Counted from the stretch's first letter, positions 30,202-39,534 are shown. The stretch: 64,000 bases of DNA from Prevotella sp. MA2016 (GCF_000619825.1 NZ_JHUW01000006.1:372001-436000); one strand, 5' to 3'. The notes: generated from the sequence alone by a model not told the origin. Program-made: numbers and translations.

Positions 30202-33200
30202 CTGGTTGTCTTTTGCTTGTTGTTGTTCCCTATACTCCTTAGGTGTCATACCGAAATGCTTTCTGAACTCGGTATAGAACTGTGAGCGCGTGTTGAAGCC
30301 CGTTTTATAGATGATTTCCTGAATGGTAGTATTGGTAGTGGTAAGCCAGCGCGCTGCCACATTAATACGGTAGGTCTTGATATAGTCCTTGGGTGTAGGG
30401 AGGTTAGCATCACTGAATTTCCTATAGAGATTGCGCGGACTGATACTCATCAGCTCCGCCAACTTCTCTGGGGTGAACTCTGTATCTATCAGGTGTTCAT
30501 CAATCACCTTTGTCACCTCGTCGGCAAAACTCTGGTTCTCTTTAGAAATCAGGTTGCCTGCTGCATAGACATAAGCCGAAGCACCAGAGTTATAGTACTC
30601 GCGCAGCATATTACTGTTCTCCAGCAGGCGTACCACGGTGGCCTGCAGCAGGTTGATGCTGAAAGGCTTGCTGATATACACGTCGGCTCCGCTCTCCAGT
30701 CCTTCGATGCGCTCTTCCTCCGATGTCTTGGCCGAGAGGATGATCAGTGGTATGTGCATGGTATGCTTATTGCGCTTCACCTGTTGTGTGAAGTCCAGTC
30801 CGTCGGTACCAGGCATCATGATATCGGTGATGATCAGGTCGGGCGTCTCTGCTTTCAGATATTCCAATCCTTTTTCGGCGTTGAGCGCTGTCAGCACCCG
30901 ATAGCCCGTCAGACAGTCGGCAAGCAGGTCCAGCATCTCCTGATTATCATCTATGGCCAGTATGGTGGGTGTGCGGTCGCCAGCCATCTTCGGCAGTGGG
31001 CGTGTCTCCTTGCCGGTAGTGCTGCCTATGGTTGGCACGGCCATCGTCATCTCGTCTGTTTGCTTATCACTTGTCACCACCTCCTGGCTCACGCCCTCTG
31101 GCAGAGGCTGGTAGGGCAGATATACATTAAACTGTGCATATTCGCCCACTACGCTGTCTATCTCAATCCGTCCGCCCAGCATCTTGGTCATGTTATAGCA
31201 GATGGCCATGCCGATGCCGTTACGCGAGGTCTGTCCGGCATTGGGGCTCTCTTCCACACTGTCAAACACGGTGTAGTAGTCGAAGATGCGCTGCTGGTCT
31301 TCCGGTGCTATGCCGCGCCCTGAGTTATAGACCGAGAATAGCAGTCCATCTTTCTGCTGGGATAGTTTCACCTTGATGGTACCTTGTCGCTTGGTGTATT
31401 TAAAGGCATTCGAGATGAGGTTGCCCACAATGCTGCGCAGTGCCTTGTCGTCTGATGTCCACACCAGTCCCTGTTCGATGTCTTGCTGATAGGTGATGCC
31501 ACTGCGTTCGGCCATCTCGGTAAAGGCATTGGCATAGTCGCCCACCACCGCCGACACATCCACCCGTCGCCAGCTGATGATATGGTGGCCCGAGGTGACG
31601 CGCCTCAGGTCGATAATCTCCTGAATCAGACTGTTCAGGCGCCCCAGATTCTGCATCACCCTGCTGATATATTTTTTTACGAATCCATCGGCCTTGTTGT
31701 ACTGCAGGATGCGCTCGCAAGGACCATAGATCAGTGTGAGCGGGGTGTTCAGCTCGTGTACGATGTTGGTCAGGAATTTCAGCTTCTCCTCATACAGGTC
31801 GTCCTGATGTTGCTGTTCCATCTTGGCCAGCTGCATCTGTTGGTGCAGCTTCTGGTCTTCATACCAATGGCGCACATAGGTTGCTATGAGCACGATAAAC
31901 AGGAAGGCATAAGTGAGATAGGCCCAGATGGTGCGGTAGTAAGGTGGTTTGATGTCGATATGCAGTTCCGACACAGCCGTCTCATTACCATTCATCATAT
32001 TTCGGGCTTTCACATAGAGAGTGTGACTACCCTCAGCCATCTGTGTGAATGCGATGGCATTGTTAGAGCCGTTGTCAATCCATTCTCCTTCGTCCGACAG
32101 ACGGTAGAGATAGTGATAGAAGGGCTCTTCCAGATAGTTGAATGTGGCCACGCTCACAGCAAATGTACTCTGTGTGTGGTCGAGTGTCAGCGTCAGGTTG
32201 TTGTGCGCTCCCTCCAGGAAGTCGTTGATATTCTGCAGCTTGCCAAGGATGTCGAGAGCTGTAAAGCTGATGCGCGACTCGTGCACCTTTTGGTGTAAGG
32301 TGGTGTCGTTGACCACCGTAGTAAAACCGTTGATGCCGCCGAAAAACAGTTCCTGTCCTTTGGCGTAGGCAGCACCATCGCAGTATTCGGTCACGTCGAG
32401 CCCGCTGTTCATGCCGTAAACCTTCAGCACTGTGCCGTTGGCCGACAGTTCAACCAGTCCGCCATTGGTGGTGGCCCACACCTCGTTAGCAGTACCTTTT
32501 GTAAAGGCATGAATGGTGTTGTTAGGCAGTCCGTCGGCAGTGCTCAGTCGGCGACTATGCCCTTGTTTATCGCGAATAAAGATACCCATGCCTGTACCAA
32601 TCCAAAGATTGTCGTCCACGGCCTGCAGGGTAAACACATCGTTCACGCTCGGGTCATCAGTGGTTTGTGCCGGTGCCACATATTTCAGTCGTTCGTTTTC
32701 AAAGGTGTATAGCCCCTTACCACGGTTGCCAAACCACCATTGTCCCTGTTCGTCGCAGGTCAGACAGAAGAAATAGTTCGACGAGCCTTTTCCTCCGTCA
32801 AGCACATAGCGCTTGATATGAGTGAGGCGTGGCTGTCCGTTTTCTACACTGATGGTAGCTCTGCAGATGCCCGAGCCTAAGGTGGCCATCCACAGTTCGT
32901 CGCCTTTTTCGCGGATGTCTATCACCTGTAGCAGTTGCAGTTCGGTGGGTACGGGGCGTATGGTTTTTGTAACCTGCGAGTAATAGCAGATACCATTGCC
33001 GCCACTAATCCAGAACCACGGGTGTTTGCTTTCAGCCAGTTTATATACCACATTACTGCTCAGTCCGCTGTTCTGTTCCCTAAACACCGTCTCGCCCAAT
33101 TGGTGTGGGTTCTGGTAGGTGCTGAAGTGTGGCACACATATCAGTCCGTCGCCTTTGGTGCCCACCCAGAGGTTGCCGTCACCATCTTTCAGGAGCGCTC

Positions 33201-34209
33201 TGATGGGGAACGACCTGCCTGCTCTCAGTGCAGCGCTAGCAAACGAGCGCAGGGTGAGCGGTTCGTCGCTATACATCATCACGCCGCCACCATCGGTTCC
33301 TATCCATACAATGTCGCCCAGTCGGTCCTTGTGCATGCAGAACACGCCCGTTTCTATTCCTAAGTCGATAATTTCGGCAGACTTGTTCTGATGTTTGTTC
33401 ACCTTGATCACGCCGCCCTCGCCAAAGCCTATCATGAGCGAGTTCTTATATCTCAGCACCTCGTTCACAAATCCGCGCCGGCTAGTCTCCTCGCTCAGCG
33501 ACATCTCGTATTGCATTGCTTGGGTGGTGAGGTTGTAGCTGTAAAGCTGTCCGTCGGCGCTCACCATATATTCTATGTCGTCGTCGGGCATGGCCGAGAT
33601 GATACGCAGGCGTTGCGTCATCTTGGGCTTGCCGATGGTATATACGTTGTTGCTGGCATGTAGTGGATAGGTTACAATACCTTCTCTGGTAAAGAGAATC
33701 AGCGTTCTGTTTGATACGGCGAAATCACACACGTTGGCTAGTGTAATGCCTTTGAGGGGTAGAGTGTGAACACTGCCGTCGCGCTTGTCGATGTAGTTCA
33801 GTTTGCCATCTGTCAGCAGGAATCCGTCGCCCTGCGGATTCTTGCGTATGCGTCTTAAACCTTGAAACTGTGGGTAGTAGCGCACCGCTTGTCCTTGTGC
33901 AGTAACGATGTTCAGTCCGTAGTTGGTCAGCACCCATGTCTTGTTGTTTTCCACGTTCAGCACGTGTTCTATCAGGTTGCCATAGAGTCGTTGCCCTGCA
34001 TTAAAGATGGCAGGTCGCACCTTACTTCCGTCGTAGGTGTTAAGTCCGTCGATGGTTCCAAACAGCATGGTGCCGTTGGGTTGCTGCTCAATGGTGAGCA
34101 CCGAGCTAGCAGATAGTCCGTCGGCACTGGAGATGTGTCGGATATTATATGCCAATATGTGCTGAAGATTCAGACATAGCAGTAGGATTATGAGTAATAG
34201 TTTTCTCAT
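30196..34209 (-). CDS. Hybrid two-component system regulator (HTCS), mannan locus
   Basis: One-polypeptide sensor kinase and transcription factor, 1337 aa. Signal peptide 1-20, two beta-propellers made of Reg_prop repeats (about 25-630; e.g. DGDGNLWVGTKGDGL at 342), Y_Y_Y domain about 675-755, membrane helix about 760-779, HisKA with phospho-acceptor His818, ATPase with N-box Asn930/Asn934 and GIGMAI at 998, receiver with phospho-acceptor Asp1129 (TDIMMPGTDG), and AraC-type HTH about 1235-1328. The H-box reads HELNTPLT, with Asn in place of the usual Arg. It should sense a mannan oligosaccharide in the periplasm and activate the operons at 14.3 and 20.9 kb through the GGACA boxes. It converges on GH76 with no terminator between. 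Confidence 0.93.
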   Translation of the reverse strand: MRKLLLIILLLCLNLQHILAYNIRHISSADGLSASSVLTIEQQPNGTMLFGTIDGLNTYDGSKVRPAIFNAGQRLYGNLIEHVLNVENNKTWVLTNYGLNIVTAQGQAVRYYPQFQGLRRIRKNPQGDGFLLTDGKLNYIDKRDGSVHTLPLKGITLANVCDFAVSNRTLILFTREGIVTYPLHASNNVYTIGKPKMTQRLRIISAMPDDDIEYMVSADGQLYSYNLTTQAMQYEMSLSEETSRRGFVNEVLRYKNSLMIGFGEGGVIKVNKHQNKSAEIIDLGIETGVFCMHKDRLGDIVWIGTDGGGVMMYSDEPLTLRSFASAALRAGRSFPIRALLKDGDGNLWVGTKGDGLICVPHFSTYQNPHQLGETVFREQNSGLSSNVVYKLAESKHPWFWISGGNGICYYSQVTKTIRPVPTELQLLQVIDIREKGDELWMATLGSGICRATISVENGQPRLTHIKRYVLDGGKGSSNYFFCLTCDEQGQWWFGNRGKGLYTFENERLKYVAPAQTTDDPSVNDVFTLQAVDDNLWIGTGMGIFIRDKQGHSRRLSTADGLPNNTIHAFTKGTANEVWATTNGGLVELSANGTVLKVYGMNSGLDVTEYCDGAAYAKGQELFFGGINGFTTVVNDTTLHQKVHESRISFTALDILGKLQNINDFLEGAHNNLTLTLDHTQSTFAVSVATFNYLEEPFYHYLYRLSDEGEWIDNGSNNAIAFTQMAEGSHTLYVKARNMMNGNETAVSELHIDIKPPYYRTIWAYLTYAFLFIVLIATYVRHWYEDQKLHQQMQLAKMEQQHQDDLYEEKLKFLTNIVHELNTPLTLIYGPCERILQYNKADGFVKKYISRVMQNLGRLNSLIQEIIDLRRVTSGHHIISWRRVDVSAVVGDYANAFTEMAERSGITYQQDIEQGLVWTSDDKALRSIVGNLISNAFKYTKRQGTIKVKLSQQKDGLLFSVYNSGRGIAPEDQQRIFDYYTVFDSVEESPNAGQTSRNGIGMAICYNMTKMLGGRIEIDSVVGEYAQFNVYLPYQPLPEGVSQEVVTSDKQTDEMTMAVPTIGSTTGKETRPLPKMAGDRTPTILAIDDNQEMLDLLADCLTGYRVLTALNAEKGLEYLKAETPDLIITDIMMPGTDGLDFTQQVKRNKHTMHIPLIILSAKTSEEERIEGLESGADVYISKPFSINLLQATVVRLLENSNMLREYYNSGASAYVYAAGNLISKENQSFADEVTKVIDEHLIDTEFTPEKLAELMSISPRNLYRKFSDANLPTPKDYIKTYRINVAARWLTTTNTTIQEIIYKTGFNTRSQFYTEFRKHFGMTPKEYREQQQAKDNQL

Positions 34210-34228
34210 TATTTTAGTTTATTGGTTG

Positions 34229-34236
34229 CAAAGATA
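34229..34236 (-). promoter_or_regulatory. -7 element of the mannan HTCS gene
   Basis: The minus-strand TATCTTTG is 20 bp before the ATG. No convincing -33 TTTG is visible at the usual distance. Confidence 0.5.
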
Positions 34237-34287
34237 CTCATAATATCTGTAATAAAAGTGTTTTTGTGCAAAAAAAAACGTAAAGAA

Positions 34288-34320
34288 TTTGGAGAGATTC
34301 GTTTTTTTTGCTTATCTTTG
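34288..34320 (+). promoter_or_regulatory. Promoter of the DUF4421 gene
   Basis: -33 TTTG at 34288-34291, 21-bp spacer, -7 TATCTTTG at 34313-34320. The ATG follows 18 bp later, giving a short leader. Confidence 0.65.
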
Positions 34321-34338
34321 CAAAAAATCCAATAGCCC

Positions 34339-35481
34339 ATGGAAAATCTAAAACGTTATCTGTCTGTGGCCTTTCTCGTATTAGGCTGTATGATGCCGGT
34401 TTCTGCCCAAAATATTGTTGGCCTGCTCAAAAAGGTTGGTGCCGCTATCGACTCCATGTCTGTCAGTGGCTTGGATAGTCGTTATATCGAGTCCCCCGCC
34501 AAGCCATGGCAGGTTATTGTCAAAGGCAATGTCAACCAGAGTGTTCTGAGTATGAATACCAATGGCAATATTGCTGGTTTTGATTACGTAGCCAGGCCTT
34601 ATCTTAAAACCGAGCCTTCGCAGTATGTAGGTCTGTGGGCAGGCTATCGTGGCTATGGTCTTGGTTATACCGTGAATGTTGGTGGCGATGATGGTAGCTA
34701 TTTCACCTTTGGTGCTACAGGTGGTGCCTATGGTGTCAATGTGCGCCTCCATCGCTTCGAGAACGACCATCCCAATTTCAATCTGCAGTCTGCCATTATA
34801 CCTGAGGAAAGTAAGGATGCCTGGGAGCGGGTGAAGCTGATTGATCCTATCAAGATGCACACGGTGATAGCCGATGGCTACTATCTCTTCAACGGTAAGC
34901 GCTTCTCTTATGCCGCTGCTTATGATCAGAGTGTGATTCAGAAGCGTTCTGCTGGTTCGCTGATGGCAGGCGCCATGTATTATTATGGTAGTATCGACTA
35001 TGCTTCCAATTATAATGGCGATCTGGTTTATGTGATGCGTGGTTTGGGCCGTGTAAAGTTGTGGCAAGGCAGTGTGGGCATAGGCTATGCTTACAACTGG
35101 GTGCCTGTTCGCGGATTGTTGATCAATGCCATGGCTATGCCTATGATTACCTTTGTCAACAAGATAAAAGTGTATAGCTATTCTACCAATGTTGAGGAGC
35201 TGATGACCGAACCTTGGTTTCTGGATGAGGCTGAAGAAATGACCGATGAAGAATGGGACCAGTGGTTTTATGAAAGAGTGCGTATAGAGCCGAAGGGCAA
35301 CAAGCTTTTTAATAGTGGTATGCGTGTCAACTTTGATGCCCGACTGTCTGTTACCTACAATTTCAGCAATTGGTTTGTCAATGCCTATGGCCAGTTTAAT
35401 AACTTCCGCTACAAGCATAGTGCCAACTATGGTCATATGAACGATTGGTTTATCAATGCCTCCATTGGTGTGCGCCTGTGA
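34339..35481 (+). CDS. DUF4421 family outer-membrane barrel-like protein
   Basis: 380-aa secreted protein, signal peptide about 1-23 (ending VSAQ). Features typical of DUF4421 proteins: an early SRYIE segment, then repeated alternating strands such as YVGLWAGYRGYGLGYTVN near 95 and SYFTFGATGGAYGVNVRLHRF near 118, and late strands SVGIGYAYNWVPVRGLLINAMAMPM and LSVTYNFSNWFVNAYGQFNNFRY. The pattern suggests an outer-membrane beta-barrel. Function is not known. Single-gene unit with its own promoter; no link to the flanking polysaccharide loci is evident. Confidence 0.75.
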   Translation: MENLKRYLSVAFLVLGCMMPVSAQNIVGLLKKVGAAIDSMSVSGLDSRYIESPAKPWQVIVKGNVNQSVLSMNTNGNIAGFDYVARPYLKTEPSQYVGLWAGYRGYGLGYTVNVGGDDGSYFTFGATGGAYGVNVRLHRFENDHPNFNLQSAIIPEESKDAWERVKLIDPIKMHTVIADGYYLFNGKRFSYAAAYDQSVIQKRSAGSLMAGAMYYYGSIDYASNYNGDLVYVMRGLGRVKLWQGSVGIGYAYNWVPVRGLLINAMAMPMITFVNKIKVYSYSTNVEELMTEPWFLDEAEEMTDEEWDQWFYERVRIEPKGNKLFNSGMRVNFDARLSVTYNFSNWFVNAYGQFNNFRYKHSANYGHMNDWFINASIGVRL

Positions 35482-35523
35482 TTATCTGGAAAGCCCGAAT
35501 TGCGTTTTTTTTTTATTAAAAAC

Positions 35524-35554
35524 TTTGCACTTTCGGATTAATTTACTATTTTTG
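35524..35554 (+). promoter_or_regulatory. Promoter of the cytidylate-kinase-like gene
   Basis: A near-ideal Bacteroidota promoter: TTTG at 35524-35527, 19-bp spacer, TATTTTTG at 35547-35554. The ATG at 35614 leaves a leader of about 50 nt. Confidence 0.8.
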
Positions 35555-35613
35555 CAGACGGAGAACTATACCTAAGATGATTATTGATTTTCTAAGATAA
35601 AACAATTACTATT

Positions 35614-36249
35614 ATGAAAAGGAACGAAAGATTTGTAATAACTATCAATCGCGAGTTGGGTAGTGGAGGTCGTACGGTAGGTCGCTTGTTAGCAGCCAAA
35701 TTGGGTGTAGAGTTCTACGATAAGGCTGTTATTAAGGGGCTTGAGGAGAGATATCACCTCACTGTGAAGGAGATTGAGAGGCTGAAAGGTCGCAAGCAAG
35801 GTTGGTGGCCCGACTTCAAGCGCCAGATGGCTTGTGGTGCAGATATGGCCAACTATTATATACCGCAGAATGGCGATGAGCCCGAGCTGTTGGACACTGA
35901 TGAACTCTTTAGTGCCGAGACCGAGATCCTGAACGGTATAGCAGCCGAGGAGTCGTGTGTTGTAGCTGGTCGTAGTGGCTTCTATGTGTTCCGCCATCAT
36001 CCCAACCATTTGCGTGTCCTCATTCAAGCCTCTATGCCTTTCCGCGTTGAGCGTGTGGTTCGTAAACAGCATGTCACCGAGGAAGAGGCTCGCAAGATTA
36101 TTGATAAGGTTGACAAGATGCGTGAGAACTACGTCAATAAATACACCAAGACTTCACGTTACGACACCCGCAATTACGATATTGTAATTTCTGCCGACGG
36201 CAAGACCGAGGAGCAGATAGCCAACCTGATACTGAAGTTTATCGCATAA
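35614..36249 (+). CDS. Cytidylate kinase-like family protein
   Basis: 211-aa cytoplasmic P-loop protein of the cytidylate-kinase-like group. The N terminus ITINRELGSGGRTVGRLLAAKLGVEFYDKAVI is the altered P-loop region of this family (a Gly/Ser-rich ELGSGG in place of a classical GxxxxGK). Further blocks: CVVAGRSGFYVF near 113, HHPNHLRVLIQASMPFRVERVV near 127, EEARKIIDKVDKMRENYVNKYTK near 155, and YDIVISADGKTEEQIANLI at the end. Bacteroidota carry such paralogues in addition to true Cmk; the substrate is not established. Autonomous gene. Confidence 0.8.
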   Translation: MKRNERFVITINRELGSGGRTVGRLLAAKLGVEFYDKAVIKGLEERYHLTVKEIERLKGRKQGWWPDFKRQMACGADMANYYIPQNGDEPELLDTDELFSAETEILNGIAAEESCVVAGRSGFYVFRHHPNHLRVLIQASMPFRVERVVRKQHVTEEEARKIIDKVDKMRENYVNKYTKTSRYDTRNYDIVISADGKTEEQIANLILKFIA

Positions 36250-36298
36250 TTTTATATGCTAAAAAATCTTAAATAGCAGGCGTTAAGCATACTGTATG

Positions 36299-36329
36299 TT
36301 TGCTTTTTTAATAGGAATAAGTACCTTTG
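36299..36329 (+). promoter_or_regulatory. Promoter of the membrane AraC gene, almost leaderless
   Basis: TTTG at 36299-36302, 19-bp spacer, TACCTTTG at 36322-36329. The only plausible ATG is at 36337, 8 bp past the -7, so the mRNA should have essentially no leader. Confidence 0.75.
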
Positions 36330-36336
36330 CATTTAA

Positions 36337-37461
36337 ATGTCCGAAGGGTTGTTCCATATATTTAATGCGATAACCTCTGTAGGTTGTCTGCTGTTGGGCT
36401 GGGGAGTGTTCTTCCATGGCCGCCGCTTTGGCAGCGATGTGTTGCTGCTGCGCCGCTTTGTGGCAGCAGTATTCACCAGTTTTGCCTGTCATCAGTGCAG
36501 TCTTGGCTCCATTCTTCATCCCGAGGGTGTCGAGGTGTTTGCCTCGAAGCCGTTGGGCTTGTTGTGTGTTTCACTCATCATCCTGTGTATGGGCGGTACG
36601 GCCATCATGGGGCGCAAGCATCATTGCAATTTAGCGTTATGGGTGCTCATGTTGGCCACTCCTGTGGCATTCTTGCAGCTCAATCTAGTGATGATGGCTT
36701 CGGGCAATTATCATCCGTTGTTTCATTGGAGCGAGCTAATCGGTTTCCGTCACAGTCAGCCCGTGTTTTATTATGGTCGTCTGGTGTTCGTGCTGTTCCA
36801 ATTGCTGTTCTGGCTGCTGTCGGCAGGCATGCTTGTCGATGCATTTGTCTTCGACTGCCGTCAGCGCGCCGCCACTCCGCTTAGCGACGATGCCGAGCGC
36901 CATCGCGTGGAGCTGCGTTTCATATTACTTTGGGCTGGCCTGATGATAGCAGGTTTGGTACCGATGCTTTTTAACAGCCTGTTGCTATATATCATCTATA
37001 GTATCCTGGTGATTGTCGCCCTGATAGCTACGGCGTGGGGCTATTACCGGTTGGTGCGCTATCTGCGTGCCCGTGCCGATGGTCGTCTGGCCTCAGTGCT
37101 CATTGTCCGTCGCCTGCCCAAACTGCTAACCATGGAGCAAGGCGGCACCACCGAATGGGGCGTGGTCTTGTTGTGCAACCCCTTCTTTTGTGGCAACCCA
37201 TCGCTCGATAATGTGGCGCAGGCCCTGGGTGTAGAAAATAGCGACCTGTCTGATTTCCTGACCAAGCAGGGCGTCAACCTGGTGGCGTGGGTGAGCGATC
37301 AGCGTTTGCGCCACTGTGCCCAGCAGCTATCCACCACCCAGCGTAAGATTAGTGAGATAGCCGATAGCTGTGGCTATCACGATTTGCCCACTTTCACCCG
37401 TGCCTTCAAGCGCCAGTTCGGCATGGCCCCCAGCACCTACCGCGAGAAAAATCACGATTAA
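36337..37461 (+). CDS. Membrane-anchored AraC-family transcriptional regulator
   Basis: 374 aa. The first about 235 residues contain some seven hydrophobic segments (e.g. ITSVGCLLLGWGVFF, LLCVSLIILCMGG, LALWVLMLATPVAFLQL, LVFVLFQLLFWLLSAGML, FILLWAGLMIAGLVPML, SLLLYIIYSILVIVALIATAWGYY), so it sits in the inner membrane. The C-terminal about 100 residues form an AraC-type HTH with LSTTQRKISEIADSCGYHDLPTFTRAFKRQFGMAPSTYRE. Such proteins probably sense a membrane or periplasmic signal; the target is unknown. It is next to the inverted-repeat cassette but promoter and codon use look like ordinary chromosomal genes. Confidence 0.8.
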   Translation: MSEGLFHIFNAITSVGCLLLGWGVFFHGRRFGSDVLLLRRFVAAVFTSFACHQCSLGSILHPEGVEVFASKPLGLLCVSLIILCMGGTAIMGRKHHCNLALWVLMLATPVAFLQLNLVMMASGNYHPLFHWSELIGFRHSQPVFYYGRLVFVLFQLLFWLLSAGMLVDAFVFDCRQRAATPLSDDAERHRVELRFILLWAGLMIAGLVPMLFNSLLLYIIYSILVIVALIATAWGYYRLVRYLRARADGRLASVLIVRRLPKLLTMEQGGTTEWGVVLLCNPFFCGNPSLDNVAQALGVENSDLSDFLTKQGVNLVAWVSDQRLRHCAQQLSTTQRKISEIADSCGYHDLPTFTRAFKRQFGMAPSTYREKNHD

Positions 37462-37488
37462 AAACCATCAATTGATTCAATACTCTCT

Positions 37489-37581
37489 AAATTTGTCTGC
37501 CACTCTACCACCAACCTGCTGTGATGCCTTTGTTTATGCAGGTTTGCGGGGTGGTGGTAGATAGGTGGTAGATGGTAGATA
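37489..37581. repeat. Left 93-bp structured inverted repeat of the VapE/DUF6078 cassette
   Basis: Aligned without gaps to the reverse complement of 40136-40228 it matches at 71 of 93 positions (about 76% by hand count). It can fold on itself: the arm CTACCACC pairs with GGTGGTGG, and inside it AACCTGC (37513-37519) pairs with GCAGGTT (37538-37544). The loop holds TGTTTATG, conserved in both copies. Confidence 0.85.
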
Positions 37582-37590
37582 ATGGGCCGT

Positions 37591-39414
37591 TTAGGGCTTT
37601 TTGCGCTTTACAAGGTACTCCGAACCGTACTTTGTGAGCCGTTTTTGTAGCTCTGGCATGTTAGAAAGCATGCGTCCGAAACCCGAAATGCTGGCTGGTT
37701 TTAGCAAACTTACGCCAACTTGCTGCTTTAGGTAGCCGAAAATAGCCGATGCACTCACCCATTCGCCGTCTGTAGCGTTGGTGGCTGGTTCGAAATAATC
37801 AAAAAAGAAGTGATCGGCAGCGCTCTTTACACTGAACTTACGGTTCGACTCGGCTATCACCTTGGTTTCCTGCTGACTGAAGTAGTAGGGCTGGTGCTGA
37901 TGCAGGGCGCGCATGGCCTGGGCATACAGCTGTTCGTAGTTGGGTGGTGTGCTCACGTCGATGGGACCTGTAAGCTCCACTCCCAGGAATCGGCGACTGC
38001 CTGATGGATCGGCTAGCACATCGGCCTGGTTGGTGGTGGCGATGAACGAGGCTCGACGTGGGAAATCCTCGACATGTCGCCCATAGGGGCGCTTGATTTT
38101 TACACTCGACAGGGTGATGATGTTCTTCAGGAATCCCTGCTGTGTGCGAGGCGAAATCTGGTTAAACTCATCCAGGTTTATCAGTAGCATCTGTGCCATC
38201 TGGTTGAGAACCTGGCGCTTGTCGTCCATCTGCAGATTGCCCGTGTATCCCCAGCGCAACTCGGGTGGTAACAACTGTTCGCAGAAGGTGGTTTTGTTCC
38301 AGCCCTGCGCTGATATCAGCAGGGGTACGGCTTGATTGCCATACATGGCCATGTTGGTTACCTGCCACTGGCGAACCATGCCCAGGAACCAGGTGTAAAA
38401 CCAGTCGGCCCAATGCGGGTTGTTGGTGGGCACAGTGCGGGCCAGCTGGCGTATGTGGTCCTTGCCATCCCATTTGTCGTACTGCTCCCACAGGTAATCG
38501 CCAATGGGATTAAAGGGGCGAATCATATCCGACTGTACATAGCGTCGCACATCGTTATCCTTGGCATCAATGCCGCCCAGTCGTACTTTCATCGTCATGC
38601 CTTTCAATACGCGGTCGTCAACAGGAGTCCATTCCATATACTTGTAAATCAGGTCTTTATACTCGGTATAGCCCATCATGGTGTTGTAGCGGAACTGGTA
38701 ATGGGTGTTCAGAAAATCCATCAATCGGGCTGTGGCCAGTGTGATGGCCTGCGAGTTCTTGTCGTTGGCTGGCTCTATGGCTATCTGTTCGATAGGGGCG
38801 GGTTGCTGGGGCATAGGCTTTTCGCTTACGGGCAGTGCCAGCGCCTTTGGGTTGTAATAGGGTGCGGCATCAAGCGGCATGCGGAATGTATTGCGAGCGC
38901 TAACCGATTCCTGACGGATGGGCTTGGGTAGCAATCCCTGATAAACGGTTGTGGCCAGCTGATGCCCCTGATGGCACAGGTTGGTAGCGTCCTCTTCGTC
39001 TATAGGGTTGCTGCCATCTGCTTTGGCTATCTTTACGAGTATGATGACTTCGTGGCCCGATGGTCCGATAAAGGCTGCCAGCGTGTAGTGCAGTATTTGG
39101 GCGGCTTGCTTTACGGCTTCGAGGTCGGCAGGTGTAGGCAGATTGTCGATAGTGAGTGCCACCAGCCCATTAAATGCCTTGAGGCGCAGGTTGTCGTTGG
39201 CATCCTTCTCGAATTCGGCCGATGGGTAAATTAGGTGCGAGGGATACTGTCGATCGTAGCTGTCGATATAGTCGTCGAAGGCCAGTTGCTGTCGGCGACG
39301 TGCCACGGCACCGTCTTTGGTATCTGTCTTGATACGCTCTACGAAGCTTTCGATGGTTTTGGTTGACAGCTTCAGGGCGTTCTTTTTGTTGCGTAGTACA
39401 AATGTTAGTTTCAT
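37591..39414 (-). CDS. VirE N-terminal / VapE domain protein (primase-helicase-like)
   Basis: I start at the ATG at 39414 (MKLTFVLRNKKNALK, 607 aa); a GTG 28 codons upstream gives an extension unlike the family. The N-terminal region (about 1-180) is the BT4734 / VirE_N primase-like domain, with LVALTIDNLP and GHEVIILVKIA strands. A VapE-type P-loop domain spans about 290-520: Walker A-like SAQGWNKTTF, Walker B LLINLDEF, and SFIATTNQADVLADPSGSRRFLGVEL as sensor and Arg-finger region. The C-terminal part (about 530-607) resembles the DUF3874 domain. Probably acts in replication of a mobile element. It lies just inside the left inverted repeat, downstream of DUF6078. Confidence 0.85.
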   Translation of the reverse strand: MKLTFVLRNKKNALKLSTKTIESFVERIKTDTKDGAVARRRQQLAFDDYIDSYDRQYPSHLIYPSAEFEKDANDNLRLKAFNGLVALTIDNLPTPADLEAVKQAAQILHYTLAAFIGPSGHEVIILVKIAKADGSNPIDEEDATNLCHQGHQLATTVYQGLLPKPIRQESVSARNTFRMPLDAAPYYNPKALALPVSEKPMPQQPAPIEQIAIEPANDKNSQAITLATARLMDFLNTHYQFRYNTMMGYTEYKDLIYKYMEWTPVDDRVLKGMTMKVRLGGIDAKDNDVRRYVQSDMIRPFNPIGDYLWEQYDKWDGKDHIRQLARTVPTNNPHWADWFYTWFLGMVRQWQVTNMAMYGNQAVPLLISAQGWNKTTFCEQLLPPELRWGYTGNLQMDDKRQVLNQMAQMLLINLDEFNQISPRTQQGFLKNIITLSSVKIKRPYGRHVEDFPRRASFIATTNQADVLADPSGSRRFLGVELTGPIDVSTPPNYEQLYAQAMRALHQHQPYYFSQQETKVIAESNRKFSVKSAADHFFFDYFEPATNATDGEWVSASAIFGYLKQQVGVSLLKPASISGFGRMLSNMPELQKRLTKYGSEYLVKRKKP

Positions 39415-39490
39415 ATCTATCGTATATAATATTAGTTTTGCTTTGGGGTACGGCTGTTTTTGATGGACTACCACAGTATGGTTTGCCGTG

Positions 39491-39527
39491 GAAAACACTG
39501 TTTTCTGCCTTAGAAAACGATGTTTTC
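39491..39527. promoter_or_regulatory. Tandem palindromes GAAAACnnTGTTTTC between DUF6078 and VapE genes
   Basis: Two 15-bp near-perfect dyads, GAAAACACTGTTTTC (39491-39505) and GAAAACGATGTTTTC (39513-39527). Their centres are 22 bp apart, about two helical turns, so two dimers would bind on one face. They lie about 80 bp upstream of the VapE ATG and just after the DUF6078 stop. Role as operator is inferred. Confidence 0.6.
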
Positions 39528-39534
39528 AGCCATA

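Noticed and set aside
34381..35436. 351-aa minus-strand reading frame opposite the DUF4421 gene
   Set aside because: Its sequence is rich in His/Ile/Thr with no domain, it fully mirrors a gene with signal peptide and promoter, and such antisense frames arise here from codon bias. The same applies to 46604-47629, 62229-63230 and 21589-22320.
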